A DNA stretch of 64,000 nucleotides, from NCBI GenBank assembly GCA_905221605.1, contig CAJNDS010002205.1, positions 133,503 through 197,502 of the forward strand, in the 5' to 3' direction. The notes below the pieces were generated by a model that saw only the letters and a program-made list of their open reading frames with translations, ran no database searches and had not been told where the DNA came from. Source of the DNA: Symbiodinium natans (lineage: Eukaryota; Sar; Dinophyceae; Suessiales; Symbiodiniaceae). Below are positions 1 through 10,200 of the stretch, piece after piece; position 1 is the first letter of the stretch, and each line of letters begins with the position of its first letter. The position numbers and the translations under genes were made by a program.

Positions 1-95
1 ACCCTAAACCCTAAACCCTAAACCCTAAACCCTAAACCCTAAACCCTAAACCCTAAACCCTAAACCCTAAACCCTAAACCCTAAACCCTAAACCC
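1..95. repeat. CCCTAAA telomere-type array at the window edge
   Basis: About thirteen perfect CCCTAAA heptamers start at base 1, in the orientation expected for the left end of a chromosome. Interstitial arrays of the same length occur throughout the window, and an exon-like piece follows at once. The sequence therefore cannot distinguish a true chromosome end from a contig broken inside an intronic array. Confidence 0.9.
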
Positions 96-150
96 AAATT
101 ATTTAATGCTTTACCGAAGCCTCACGTGCCTTCGCCCATGGGTTGCACAG

Positions 151-193
151 GAGCTTCAGCAGAAGAAGCACAAGGGCAAGGCCCGAGCCGTGG
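151..193 (+). CDS. Candidate small exon, function unknown
   Basis: An open stretch follows a CACAG acceptor-like boundary and reads ELQQKKHKGKARAV, a basic peptide. It sits between the edge CCCTAAA array and a TTTAGGG/TTTGGGG tract starting at about 196, the context shared by the better-supported exons here. No family is recognised. It is a candidate on context alone. Confidence 0.35.
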
Positions 194-196
194 GTT

Positions 197-1131
197 AATA
201 GGGTTTAGGGTTTAGGGTTTAGGGTTTGGGGTTTGGGGTTTGGGGTTTGGGTTTGGGGTTTGGGGTTTAGTGCTCCCAGCCATAAGCTTGCAGAGGGGGG
301 AGGGGACGCCTTGTCGCATCTGGCTTCGCGATTGTTCGGGAAAGTGTCCGGTTCGTACTTCCGCGTGACATGAGAAGGGTGGACGACACGTGCCGCCAGG
401 TCTGGCATGCGCACAGACTGTTGGCATGTGTTGGGCTTTGGTTTAGGCTATTTCTGGGCTCAGGGTTTAGAGGCTAAGGGCTTTAACTAGAGGTTGTGGG
501 TTTAAGGTTTTAGGGGTTCAGTGCTTCAAGGGTTTTTTTTGGGTGTAGATCACGGCTTGTATCATTGGGCTTTGGGTCAGTGCCGACGGTGAGAATGTAA
601 AAGCAACCTAGGTCACATCCACTTGCCAAGTGGGCCCTACACCCTCAACCCTAAACCCGAAACCCTGAACCCTGAACCCTGAACCCCGGTGAGTGAAAGC
701 CGACATCCCAAGATGTAGGCAAGGGCTCTCTCATGTAAAGCCCTGCTGTTGGAGATGTTCAAGTAGCATCTTCGCGATCTTCTACTTCAGTCTTATGCTC
801 TGGCGAGGCCTTTGCAAAGATCCAAATCGTTCCGGAGCGCGGCTTCTGAGGGCACCTGCTGGTTGCAGCCAGACGCGCCCAGCCCGGCATGGGCTATGCG
901 GTGCCCGAAAGATCGAAGAACATGGGACTGTTGCAGAGAAGGGCTTGGGGGCCGCTTAGTCGCAGGACGTTCCTTAAATTAGGGGCCCCCTTCTTCTAGG
1001 ATACCTATTCTAAGAATGGCTCTCATATTTGCAGTAGAACCAGAGGCCCCAATTCTGTGGAATCTTCAGACCATGGTGCCCTAGTAAACCTTCAACCCTA
1101 AACCCTAAGCACTACACCCTACGTCCCAAAC
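197..1131. other. Non-coding stretch with telomeric variants
   Basis: It opens with a TTTAGGG/TTTGGGG tract to about 268, has TTTAGGG-like sequence around 430-545, and CCCTGAA variants at 640-690. An 88-codon frame (693-956) is open but low in protein character. No gene can be defended. Confidence 0.4.
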
Positions 1132-1205
1132 CCCTAAACCCTAAACCCTAAACCCTAAACCCTAAACCCTAAACCCTAAACCCTAAACCCTAAACCCTAA
1201 ACCCT
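1132..1205. repeat. CCCTAAA tract upstream of an exon
   Basis: About ten perfect heptamers, preceded from 1088 by degenerate copies. The array ends two bases before the open stretch at 1207. Confidence 0.85.
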
Positions 1206-1206
1206 G

Positions 1207-1318
1207 GTAGAGTTGCCTAAGCCTTCGGCCCCCCCGCCTCCCAACGTGAGTAGTCGGTTCATAGGGTTGCTTGAAGATGCAGAAAGGAAGTACCGAAGTG
1301 CCCCGGTACCCTCGCGTG
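1207..1318 (+). CDS. Candidate exon, proline-rich start
   Basis: One open frame begins VELPKPSAPPPPN and continues to RKYRSAPVPSRV. It is squeezed exactly between a CCCTAAA tract ending at 1205 and a TTTAGGG tract beginning at about 1320. The middle (FIGLLEDAERKYR) looks like a short helix. Function is not recognised. A small exon is the best reading because the two flanking arrays would form the ends of neighbouring introns. Confidence 0.45.
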
Positions 1319-1383
1319 TTTAGGGTTTAGGGTTTAGGGTTGGGGGTTTGGGGTTTAGGGTTTAGGGTTTAGGGATAGGGGGC

Positions 1384-1727
1384 TCTTTGAACGAAGCCCC
1401 GCACCCATGCACAAAGCCCGCTGCCCCGCACGCATCTCTTCGCGACCCGCCGCAAGAAGTGAAAAAGGCAGCGATGCTAGGAGGTTCATGGTACAGTACT
1501 TAATAACCCAATATTCCTAGTAGGGTTTAGGGTTCAGGGTTTAGGGTTTAGGGTTTAGGGTTTGGGACCAATCATAGCTGTACTTATAACCCACTTCTAA
1601 GCCCCCTTAAGTGCCCCAATATGGTTATAATTGGGTTAGAAGTAGAGTTATTATTGGGTTACTAAGTACCCTGAACCTCCAAGTGCAAGAGGAGCCTGCA
1701 TCTGACAAGCCTGCATCTCCTGGTAGG
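1384..1727 (+). CDS. Candidate exon pair interrupted by a family A element
   Basis: The left part (1384-1478) ends DPPQEVKKAAM. The right part (1683-1727) reads VQEEPASDKPASPG. Between them lies a hairpin element (1479-1682) that itself contains a TTTAGGG tract. Removing the element leaves a coherent Pro/Ala/Glu-rich peptide, so it plausibly acts as an intron. The protein is not recognised, and the exact cut points are uncertain by a few bases. Confidence 0.4.
1479..1682. mobile_element. Family A introner-like element, copy 1
   Basis: Ends are GAGGTTCATGGTAC on the left and CCTGAACCTCC on the right, with inner arms around GTTATAAGT-like sequence on both sides. A TTTAGGG tract (about 1523-1564) sits in its interior. 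It interrupts an otherwise open exon pair. Confidence 0.65.
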
Positions 1728-1835
1728 TTCCCTTGCGGACCAATCTTGATTGAAACAAGAAACCCTAAACCCTAGATGCTGCTTTAGGATATTTGTTGGG
1801 CATAGGTTCCCTTGCGAAGCCCAATCAAGAGTCCG
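1727..1835. repeat. Imperfect direct repeat flanking a short insert
   Basis: GGTTCCCTTGCG followed by an ACCAATC/CCCAATC box occurs at about 1727 and again at about 1805, each copy preceded by TAG. Between them is a 45-50 bp stretch with a short CCCTAAA run. This may be an intron with duplicated acceptor flank; the evidence is only the repeat itself. Confidence 0.45.
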
Positions 1836-2168
1836 TGCACACACTTCTGTTCGAGATCCTCCTAAAGCCCAGAGAGGCTCTGAATATCCGTGCTCAATGA
1901 CCTCCGAATGCCGATACCCCCAAGCCCCGGCTGCTTTCTCAAAAGCAAAGGACCAGACGCCCTGGCCGCCCTAAGCACTTGCTAGCCCAGTGGTACCCTT
2001 TTCCCGATTTTTTGTTCCCTTATAAAGCAACCCATCCCGGAAAAGGGTACCTGTATTATTAATATGGCCACTGGGCTACCAAGAAACCCCCCTAAACCCT
2101 AAACCCCCCCGCCCCCCCAAAACAACCTCAAACCCAAAGCCTCGGAGTCTGCTCCACCGCCACCAGTT
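1836..2168. other. Unassigned spacer
   Basis: Contains a short inverted pair (ACCCTTTTCCCG near 1993 and CGGGAAAAGGGT-like sequence near 2037) and a small CCCTAAA run near 2090. A 74-codon frame covers 1750-1974 but spans repeats and is not convincing. Confidence 0.35.
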
Positions 2169-2301
2169 CTTAGTAGGGAATGATGGAATGAGGGCCCTAT
2201 GTATATGTATGTATATATATATATATTATAAATATGTAGTATAGTATAATATACCCTTTAAGGGATTATATCGGGCCTTCATTCCCTCATTCCCTGCTAA
2301 A
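2169..2301. mobile_element. Family B hairpin element, copy 1
   Basis: Left arm TAGTAGGGAATGATGGAATG pairs with the right arm ending CATTCCCTCATTCCCTGCTA. The loop is AT-rich (about 2205-2255). Homologous full-length or half copies occur at 20505, 7418 and 8424. No coding capacity; a MITE/introner-like unit. Confidence 0.7.
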
Positions 2302-2476
2302 AAAGCCAGCCAGCCAGGCCCCTGAGGAAAGGCCTGGACTTCACAGGAATGGCGCTGTCCCCCACGAAGCGCCGAAAGCAGAACCATGTGGAGGCGAGGT
2401 CAGTGGATGGAGGGTTGCGATTGTCTGGGCTTGGTTGTCTTGCTTGTGGTGGTGCATGGTGGTGCTCTTTGTTTTT

Positions 2477-2535
<59 letters not shown>

Positions 2536-2578
2536 GAGGGGTCGTCTGGGATTTAGGTCTTTTTGGAACAGGGTTCCG

Positions 2579-2614
<36 letters not shown>

Positions 2615-2782
2615 TGGCTTGTATCCGTCCCAAACGTGCGTTTGCAATAAGGGTCGACCCTGAAGAACCCTTTGGAGGGTTCAGCAGTTCAGCAGAAACT
2701 CCTCGAAGCTAGGGAACCTCCTTCTTTAAAGGAACGGCCATCTACTTTGGGATCCTCCCCCCTAAGAATCCAGGTGCATATG
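2302..2782. repeat. Spacer with two GT microsatellites
   Basis: (GT)n tracts at about 2479-2535 and 2583-2612 generate the open frames on both strands here, which are artefacts of the dinucleotide repeat. No gene seen. Confidence 0.75.
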
Positions 2783-2839
2783 CCCTAAACCCTAAACCCT
2801 AAACCCTAAACCCTAAACCCTAAACCCTAAACCCTACAA

Positions 2840-2911
2840 CGGGGTTCCTATACAGTAGCTTCAGGGCCCAAGCATATGCTATGTAGGTACATGGATCCTT
2901 AGGGTCCCTCT
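2840..2911. mobile_element. Family E hairpin element, copy 1
   Basis: GGGGTTCCTATACAGTAGCT followed by AGGGCCCAAGCATATG and GTACATGGATCCTTAGGG. A near copy with the same box order lies at 8557-8640. It is placed directly between a CCCTAAA tract (2783-2836) and a TTTAGGG tract (about 2909-2935). Confidence 0.5.
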
Positions 2912-4666
2912 GGGTTTAGGGTTTAGGGTTTAGGGATTCCGTAGCGTAAGTAAACCTTGTAACGCTAAAGTAGGATCCCAGCGGTGATTGAAGAACTCTT
3001 TGAATTTGGGCTAGGTTGGGGCTTACAAAGATGCCAGAAGGGACCCTACCCTGCGCAACCCTCCTATGCTTTTTGGCATTTAGGGTTTAGGGTTTCGGGT
3101 TTAGGGCCTAGGGTGACCTTTTTCTCCCGAAGCTGCATCTTGTAGCCAGGAGTCGCTTGCACGGGGGCCCAGCCGCACTGGGCGTTCAGGGCACTTATTC
3201 TCCCAATCACCACAGCACTTCTAACCCACTGATAACCTTATGAGGGCACTATGGATAACCATGAAATGAGGGTACTTAAAGGGGCTTGCAAGTGGGTTAT
3301 GACTATACACTTACAGCTGGGTTACCCTTAAAGCCCTAAACCTCGGGGGAGACCGGCGAGTTAGGTAGTTGTAGGGTTATAAGTTCTACCTGCCCTGAGC
3401 CAAACCCGAAACTCTAAACCCTGCGCCTTTCCAAAGGGTTACTAGGACCTGGAGTAGGCCCTTATCCCCCATGTTTTTGGGGTGTGGGTTTCGTTAGAAG
3501 TCTCTTTGAACCCCAAAATGGGCACCCTTCTGTTTCCTAGGTTTCTCTTGGGCCTGGGTTTTAGGTACCCAGAAAACCTAAACCCTAAACCCTAAACCCT
3601 AAACCCTAAACCCTAAACCCTAAACCCTAAACCCTAAACCCTAAACCCTAAACCCTAAACCCTGAACCTCCAAGGGGGGGGTCCATCAGGCTCTTGGGGC
3701 TCAAGGGTTTGTCTCCTAGACTGAAACGTAAAGAGCAAAACGACCCCCTCAGTGAAGGAATGGGCCTTTAAAAGGGATCCTCTGTATGAGTTAGGAACAG
3801 TCCTTAGAATTTAGGGTTTAGGGTTTAGGGTTTAGGGTTTAGGGTTTAGGGTTTAGGGTTTAGGGTTTAGGGGAACTCAGGGCGTATTGGGCTCATGTTC
3901 TGGTTTTGGGTATTCTAAGTCTGCTGTTAGGGCCTCTGCGGCTCAGTAGGGCGCTGTGCTTGGAGGTTCGTGGATGCTCAGAAGTACATGTCAGAAGTAC
4001 CACCCAAGTGGGATTCTCAGTGGGGGTTTGGGTTTGGGGTTTCGGGTTGCGGATTTAGGGTTCGGGTTCAGGGGGGACCTCCCGGGGGGGGGTGGGCTCA
4101 GTTCCAGGGTTTCTGAGCCCAAAATCCTGAGCCCCTGAACTCCGGCAAGCATCCGAGACTCAGGTCCCGACTTCGCTTAAGCTGGCAGGCTTCAACGACG
4201 AGGCCGTCGCCTTTCCCCCCCCCCCCTCGTGCCCAACCTAAACCCTAAACCCCAAACCCTAAACCCTAAACTCTAAACCCTAAACCCTAGACACACACCG
4301 ATTGCGCCTGTAGTCTAAGCTGAAAGTCCTTAAGCCCTGAGCCCTGAAGCCTAAACCCGAAGTAAGCCGTAAGTAAGCCCAAGGACCTCCCAAAAGCCCT
4401 TCATCCCAAAAAGGTAGACGCCCCACACCCCAGCCCCAAAAGCCCCCGAAGCCCTGAAGTTTATAGGGATCTACAGGGGTTGTTAAAAATTGCAACTTTA
4501 GCACTTGCAGCTTGATACTAAAACATGAAACTCCATGTAAGCCTAAACCCTCCTATCCCGTATAGACCACCAGCCCAGATCCCACGGCCTTTGCCCGCCG
4601 CGAGCCGGTTTGTGGTGTTTTAGCCCCACGTGCAGAAGGGAATCTCTCGGCGGTTGTTTCCCCGAT
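2912..4666. other. Repeat-rich spacer upstream of the CCCH gene
   Basis: Holds TTTAGGG tracts near 2910-2935, 3078-3115 and 3810-3872, CCCTAAA tracts at 3576-3665 and 4230-4290, and a degenerate family A element (about 3182-3331). The open frames at 3956-4138 and 4280-4504 are largely built from telomeric variants. No exon is claimed. Confidence 0.5.
3182..3331. mobile_element. Degenerate family A element
   Basis: GTTCAGGGCACTTATT at the left, CTAACCCACTGATAACC and the mirrored AAGTGGGTTATGAC inside. The right terminus is poorly preserved. Similarity to the other family A copies is clear only in the inner arms. Confidence 0.4.
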
Positions 4667-5934
4667 ATGGCCCTGGAGCTCGAGTATCGCCGGACTTTCA
4701 TTGACGCGACTCAGGGGTTTCCTGGGAATAGTTTTTGGTTTTTGGGCGCTGTAATTCCTAAGGAACCGCTAAAGTTATAGAAGTTTTGCTCGGGTTAAGT
4801 CAGTATAGGTGAAGGAGGATTTCGAGGACATGGTGGAGAGTTCCAGTCGGGCCCGTGCACAGAGCGCGCCGGCCAGGCCCATGCCCAGTATCGACTCCAG
4901 CTCGGAGGCAGCCAGTGACTTACTGGCTCAGAACCCAACGTTGCAACTTTTGGGCTTCTTATAAGGAAGCTTATTCTGAAGTTTCAACTTTTATTTCCTT
5001 GGGTTTTGGGCCAGTAAGGTGAGGAGGAAGCCAGTGAGGAGGAAGCCATGCGCAGCTATGTGGGCACCCTCTCCCAGAAGATGGCGGACCTGGCGCATCA
5101 GCTACTATACCCCCCTTGGGAAATATTTTTCTTATTTTTGTTTATATAAAGCCCAAGAGATATTAAACATATTCTTTTTGTTAAGGTTCTAAGGGGAGTA
5201 TAGGCTACAGCAGGGCAAGACTCCCACTACAGCTTGCGGCTCCAGCCCCACCAACACCACCGCCAGCGATGTGTCGGAGGGCCAAGAGGAGGCCTGGAGC
5301 ACGGATCAAGTCGCGGCGGAGTTCTTCCCGCTGCTGCCCAGCCAGGGCAGCCTCGGGCACCCGGAGGTTTGCCGGCGCCCGTGCATCTACTTCATCGCCG
5401 GGCACTGCGAGAACGGCCAGGCCTGTGCCTACTGCCACATGGAGCACACGGAGAAGACGCCCAAGCTTGACAAGAGGCAGCGCAACATCATCCAACACCT
5501 CAGCCAGCCGCAGATGTCAAAGCTGGTGATGCACTTCTGCCGAAGCAAAGCCGAGCAGGCGGGCTTCCTCGAAGAGGCCAAGGAGATCTTGAACCTGCTC
5601 GCGCAGGAGTCCGAAGGCGCGCGGCCTTGGGCCCAGGTCCTGATGGACCGCGACCTCCGAAACCTCCACAAGACGCTCGAGCGGATGAACTTCTCCAACT
5701 TGATCTGCCTGGCGGCGTCCCATTCCGCCAGCCAAGGGAACGCCAGTGCCGAGATGCTTCTTAGTAGCTGAACGAGTACACTTTGTGCACTTTTTGGGCA
5801 CTCGAATCCCCTACAGAACTGAAAGTGCACACTTTTTTTTTTTTGGGGAGGGGGGGGGGCTTCTGAACTCGGCAGCTAAGGCTGGTTGAGTCCTTGGAGC
5901 GACTCCGTCTGCTTTCCCTGCAGGGGCGCTGAGC
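4667..5934 (+). CDS. CCCH zinc-finger protein, four to five exons
   Basis: Exons are read at 4667-4714 (start ATG, MALELEYRRTFIDATQ), 4809-4919, 5018-5101 and 5208 to about 5768. A last exon (about 5881-5934) probably follows a family I element. The first three introns all fall between codons. Exon 4 carries a C-x7-C-x5-C-x3-H finger (about residues 140-158 of the joined protein, around CIYFIAGHCENGQAC). CCCH fingers typically bind RNA, so an RNA-binding or mRNA-control role is inferred; the target is unknown. Acidic low-complexity sequence precedes the finger, and a helical region (KLVMHF...KEILNLLAQ) follows it. The reading frame could instead stop at 5769-5771 if the family I element is not spliced. 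None of the introns starts with GT, which is compatible with dinoflagellate non-canonical splicing. Exon borders are inferred without transcripts. Confidence 0.75.
4920..5017 (+). mobile_element. Hairpin-ended intron 2 of the CCCH gene
   Basis: The left end TTACTGGCTCAGAACCCAA and the right end TTGGGTTTTGGGCCAGTAA are near-perfect inverted repeats, with a second inner AAGTTTCAACTTTT/GTTGCAACTTTTG pair. The element fills the whole intron between two in-phase codons, which is the signature of an introner. Confidence 0.65.
5102..5207 (+). mobile_element. Hairpin-ended intron 3 of the CCCH gene
   Basis: Begins CTACTATACCCCCCTTGGG and ends CTAAGGGGAGTATAGGCTACAG, an imperfect inverted repeat. The interior is AT-rich. 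Removing it joins Gln to Gln codons in phase. A different family from intron 2. Confidence 0.6.
5765..5880 (+). mobile_element. Family I introner-like element, copy 1
   Basis: Starts TTAGTAGCTGAACGAGTACA, contains CGAATCCCCTACAGAACTGA and ends with a CTCGGCAGCTAAG mirror of the start. A second copy lies at 58313-58424 in an unrelated gene, at the same kind of codon break. It introduces a TAG/TGA stop into the CCCH frame if retained. A T-run and G-run (about 5829-5860) lie inside. Confidence 0.7.
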
Positions 5935-6585
5935 GCTTCTCGAACCGAGAGGTGCCGCACACTGAATGCACGGGGGCCATTCAGTGCCTACCCGAAGGCT
6001 CGTATGTAGTGCCTTTTTTAAGGGAGTAGACCAAAAGTCCCCTAGAACTAGACCAAGAAGGGGCTACATTAGAGCCTTCAGGTATTGCGGATGTATCTAG
6101 ATGCTTGACTTATGGCTGCGAGATCGTAACGAGACATCCGCAAGTTCGGTGCCCCAGCCAATACTGGGGGGAGCTGGGTAATGTGCGTAGAGCGCAAGAG
6201 CACACCGCCTGGGGCCAGGAAGCTTCCGTTAAACGGAGATGTGTTCATTGGGTACTGGTTGTCCATGGTCACTGTTTGGTCATCGCTACTTGGAGGTCCG
6301 GGGTACCCTTTTCTTTATGCCACCTCAGAATTACCTCTAGTCATGACCCCGCTCTGATGTTCCGAAGTACTGTGACTGGTTTCTGCTTTGGTTGCGAGCC
6401 GGTACTCTCACCATCAAGTAGACAAGGAAGTCGCGGAACCTACCGCGTCAGTGAGACATAGTGAGACCATGGCTGTCAGTGCCCGTCTGTTTGCAGACTT
6501 GCGTGCCTGCGACATACAGATATTCTGGAAGCAGGCACAGGGGCTCAATGTCTGTGATGTTGCTATTTGCCGCCCTTCCTTGGTC
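5935..6585. other. Unassigned spacer without telomeric arrays
   Basis: Contains an open 118-codon frame (6105-6461) overlapped by another on the opposite strand, neither with recognisable domains. Possibly 3' flank of the CCCH gene. No repeats stand out. Confidence 0.3.
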
Positions 6586-6699
6586 CCTAAACCCTAAACC
6601 CTAAATCCTAATCCCTAAACCCTAAACCCTAATCCCTGATCCCTAAACCCTAAACCCTAAACCCCAAACCCTTTGCTGCATGAATATCATGCGCAGCGG

Positions 6700-6772
6700 G
6701 GACCATGTTTTCCATTGGCAGGCACTTTAGAGGGCAGCATGCTCAAGCCATCCACGACCTGCGTGCTTAATG
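6700..6772 (+). CDS. Candidate small exon
   Basis: Placed between a CCCTAAA tract (about 6586-6672) and a TTTAGGG tract (about 6773-6860). Two frames are open after the TTGGCAG boundary; the more protein-like reads RGQHAQAIHDLRA. Function unknown and frame uncertain. Confidence 0.3.
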
Positions 6773-6860
6773 AGGGTTTAGGGTTTAGGGTTTAGGGATT
6801 ATAGGGTTTAGGGTTTAGGGTTTAGGGTTTAGGGTTTAGGGATTAGGGGTTATAGGGTTA

Positions 6861-7220
6861 AGATTTGTAGATGGTCAGCAACCCCACCGAATCAATGAAC
6901 ATACGGAAGCAAGGTAGCGCTTTTAATTTTTCATGTTTGATCCCCTTGATTTTGACACTAGAAATGGTTGTTTGGGGAGGGCTTGGGGGGGGGGGTGGGG
7001 CCCAAGGTTGTTGGCGGCTGGGCGTTGAAATGCAATCTAAACCCTAAACCCTAAACCCCAAACCCTAAACCCTAAACCCCCTAAACCCTAAACCCCCTAA
7101 ACCCTAAACCCCCAAATCCTAAACCCCTAAACTACCCAAAACCCCAAAACTTAACCTAAAAAACGCTAGAAAAAACCTGGGGCCTTGAACTCTCAGGGGT
7201 TTACAAGGGGATTCTCTTTT
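6861..7220. other. Intron-like spacer with G-run and CCCTAAA tract
   Basis: A G-rich run at about 6986-7000 and degenerate CCCTAAA copies at 7037-7135. No exon seen. Confidence 0.4.
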
Positions 7221-7346
7221 CCTATAGGTAGGATAAGGGAGGCCTTTAAAAGGGTGCCCTTCTTAACCCTCTTCTGGCCCTCTTAAAGGAGGCACCTTGT
7301 TCAAAGGGTCTATATCCCCAAGGGTCCCCCTAATCCCATCCCCTAT
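7221..7346. mobile_element. Family G element, copy 1
   Basis: Left end CCTATAGGTAGGATAAGGG mirrors the right end CCTAATCCCATCCCCTA. The interior box TTAACCCTCTTCTGGC is almost identical in the copies at 16484 and 28219. The high similarity suggests recent activity or homogenisation. Confidence 0.7.
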
Positions 7347-7738
7347 CTTTGGCGCTCGCGGCGGGCCTCCTTTTGTTTCAGTGTTGGCTTTCATCTGGCT
7401 GGTTCTTCTAATCCCTTGAAGGGTATGTACAAGGCCCTCATTCCCTCATTCCCTAGTAAGAAGCAGGGGGTTGATGTGTTCGCAATCTGACACTTGGGGG
7501 ACGCGTTTTTTTGTTCTCACAGTCGTGCTGGGACAGTTTAGTTATAGTTCTGTTTCACAACGGCTCGCACAACTGCAAACTGCTTATTCTGGTTCTGTTC
7601 AGCCCAGTTTGCTCCAACTCGAAGTACATTGCTAATCGGCACCCCCCCCTCTTCTAGTATGTTTCTTGGAGTTGTCTCCTTCTACTATGCGACGACAGCA
7701 GCCCTGGCTTAGAACAACTCCCCCCCCTTCCGCCCCCG

Positions 7739-7779
<41 letters not shown>

Positions 7780-7934
7780 AGGAAGCGTTCCATCAGATTT
7801 CGCAAGACACATGTCACTGAGAGGGTTTCATGACTTCTTTGGTAACCATTGGCGGGCGCTGGGTGACTAGCATGTTGCTACCACATCTGCCGGGTTAATT
7901 CAGTGGGCCTGTATAGTCAATCCCTGCCGGGCCC
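7347..7934. other. Spacer with a long C-run followed by an A-run
   Basis: A right half of family B lies at about 7418-7463. A homopolymer of about 30 C (7739-7769) is followed directly by about 11 A. The glycine-rich minus-strand frame here is only the C-run translated. Confidence 0.55.
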
Positions 7935-8068
7935 ACGTGGCCCTGCCGCTCGAACAACTCCAACTTTGATGTGGAGCTTTGCGAGCAGCAGTCGGCAACC
8001 AACATTGCCGATCCGATCATCAACAACAGCAGATCTTGGGGCTTCCGTGCAAAACGAGCTTCCTGATC
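7935..8068 (+). CDS. Candidate exon, unknown
   Basis: One frame reads CRSNNSNFDVELCEQQ and onward to ADPIINNSRSW before a stop at about 8066. A second overlapping frame (7903-8121) is also open but less protein-like. No family recognised. Confidence 0.3.
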
Positions 8069-8359
8069 TTGCCCGCCTAGGGTATCTTCTAGGTGGCATG
8101 TGCTTCATAGCCATGATCTGACCTTGAGGGTTGCGCGGGCAGCTAGTTCATTAGGGTTTTTGACCTAAACCCTATAAACCCCGCAAACCACAAACCCTGC
8201 AAACACTTATAAAAGCATATAAAGCCGATTACTAAAGACCCTAAACTCTTCGGGTGTTTTGGGCTTAGTCAGGCTTAGGAGTCGACCAAACACACCCGCA
8301 ACCTACTTAAGCCCTAAACCCTAAACCCTACTTAAACTTGCCTTTGGTGGCTTCCGTAA

Positions 8360-8695
8360 GGAGTTCATGGTGCTTATAATTAACCTTATTATAATTGCAG
8401 CTATAACGTATTGTTGGCTAGCTGGGAATGAGGGAATCCGGGCCCTATATATACTCTTTAAAGTATTAGATGAGTATAGGGTACCTCACTAACAGTAAGA
8501 TAACCCACTTACCCTAAGGGTCCACGTGTCTATATAGTACATACTTGGGCCTGAAAGGGGGGTTCCTATGTAGTAGCTTTAGGGCCCAAATATATTGTAC
8601 ATGGGTACATGGGCCCTTAAGGGTTATGGGCCCTTTAAGCGCCCTTATATGGAAGTAATTGGGTTAGTAAGTACCATTAACCTCCAAGAAACCTA
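8360..8695. mobile_element. Composite of nested hairpin elements (families A, B, E)
   Basis: A family A left end (TTCATGGTGCTTATAATTAACC) near 8366 and its right end (GTTAGTAAGTACCATTAACC) near 8666-8685 enclose a family B left half (about 8424-8460) and a family E copy (8557-8640). The order suggests successive insertion of one family into another. Confidence 0.5.
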
Positions 8696-9841
8696 TAAAA
8701 AAAAAGTCAGGCGTCAGGATTCCTCACCGGGGTGCTCCAAATAGCCCGAAGTGGGCACTTGTAGAAGTCCGAAGGATCATTCACCCCAAAATGTGGGGTT
8801 TGGGGTTTAGTGTTTGGGGTTTAGGGTTTAGGGGTTGAGCTGTAACAGGGTTCCTAGACCCGAAGTTTGCCTGTAGCCAGGTGCGGTCTTCTTGTCGGCG
8901 CCCCAGTGCTTGGCATGACGTCGGGTTCAGGATTTAGGGTTTCGGGTTTAGGGTTTAGGGTTTAGGGTTTAGGGTTTAGGGTTTAGGGCTCAGTAGAAGT
9001 TATCGGATGCCTCGATGCTTTCCATGTGTGTTGCAGCAAGTATGTCTAAATCAAGATTCCATGTGCTGCATGCACACTTGCATCACCTGAGTCGCTAGTA
9101 TTTGTTCATATCATGTACTGACTTCCTTATCATTCTGTTATGCAGTATTTTGCTTTTCGATAATGCGGGGTACGTACATCAAGGAAACGAGAAGAATGAC
9201 AGACGCTTGCAACATGAACCACTAGGAAACAATGCCAGAGGAAGAGCTGTATTTGTATTAATCTTAAGGAATGCAAACACCGTAAAGAGTACAGCAAATT
9301 CACCCAAAGATCGAAGCGCCAGGTCAGGATACGGAAAAAGAAACTACTGGTAGTAAGAATGAGAAACCTTAAACATGAATGGTTGGGGTATTGGCTTTTG
9401 GGGACCCTAACTGCAACATGAACCCTACTCTCCCTCCAAATCTTTCCCTGTGCCCGAGCACTTTGCGGTTTCGGGTTTAGGGTTTAGGGTTTAAGGTTTA
9501 GGGTTTAGGGTTGTTGCGCTACGGTGTAAAGAGACCATCCGGGAGTCGAAAGAAACCAGAGTCGCTCAGGGTTTAGGGTTTGGGGTTTGGGGTTTGGGGT
9601 TTGGGGTTTAGGGTTTAGGGTTTAGGGTTTTGATAAAGATGAAGCAGGCACGAAGTCCACGGATTGCCCGCCCTAAGCCCTAAACCCTCGACCTTCAACA
9701 GCTGTAACCGGTACATACCCAGTCACATGGGTCATGCATCGACAGGAAAGCTTGCGGTGCCCCAGATTCTAACCCTGCCGAAGCCCTACGCCTTAAGACC
9801 TTAACGAAGCCCTTAAACGCCCTCGGCCTGAAGTACCTCAT
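8696..9841. other. Spacer with an island of different composition
   Basis: TTTAGGG tracts at about 8800-8835, 8929-8990, 9474-9512 and 9566-9632. Between about 9000 and 9370 the sequence is visibly more AT-rich and repeat-free, with an 83-codon open frame (9102-9353) beginning with a hydrophobic segment. It could be an exon or an old insertion; nothing decides it. Confidence 0.35.
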
Positions 9842-10104
9842 CCGCCCTAAGCTCCAAAACAACACCCTAAACCTCAAACCCCAAACCCCAAGCCCCAAAC
9901 CCCAAACCCCTTAACCCCTTAACCCCTTAACCCCAAACCCCTTAACCCCAAACCCCAAACCCCAAACCCCAAACCCCCAAACCCCAAACCCCTAAACCCC
10001 AATCCCCAAACCCCAAACCCCCAAACCCCAAACCCCTTAACCCCAAACCCCAAACCCTAAACCCCAAACCCCAAACCCCAAACCCTAAACCCTAAACCCC
10101 TTCG
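9842..10104. repeat. Mixed CCCCAAA/CCCTAAA array
   Basis: A 260 bp array dominated by the variant heptamer CCCCAAA with CCCCTTAA interruptions. Whole-array spread of one variant suggests local expansion by copying rather than telomerase addition alone. Confidence 0.85.
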
Positions 10105-10137
10105 ACCCCCAAAGCTGGGGAAGCCCAGGGCCGGCAG

Positions 10138-10200
10138 ACTCCGATCAGGCCGGGCGCTACGACCTGCTCCTGGAGGCGTTGAGGGCTCGGGCTTGTGGGG
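10138..10200 (+). CDS. Candidate small exon
   Basis: Following GGCAG, one frame reads SDQAGRYDLLLEALRARACG, a plausible helix. It lies exactly between the CCCCAAA array and a TTTAGGG array. No family recognised. Confidence 0.4.

Noticed and set aside
2297-2650. His-Thr and Cys-Val repeat ORFs
   Set aside because: Dinucleotide (GT)n microsatellite translated on both strands.
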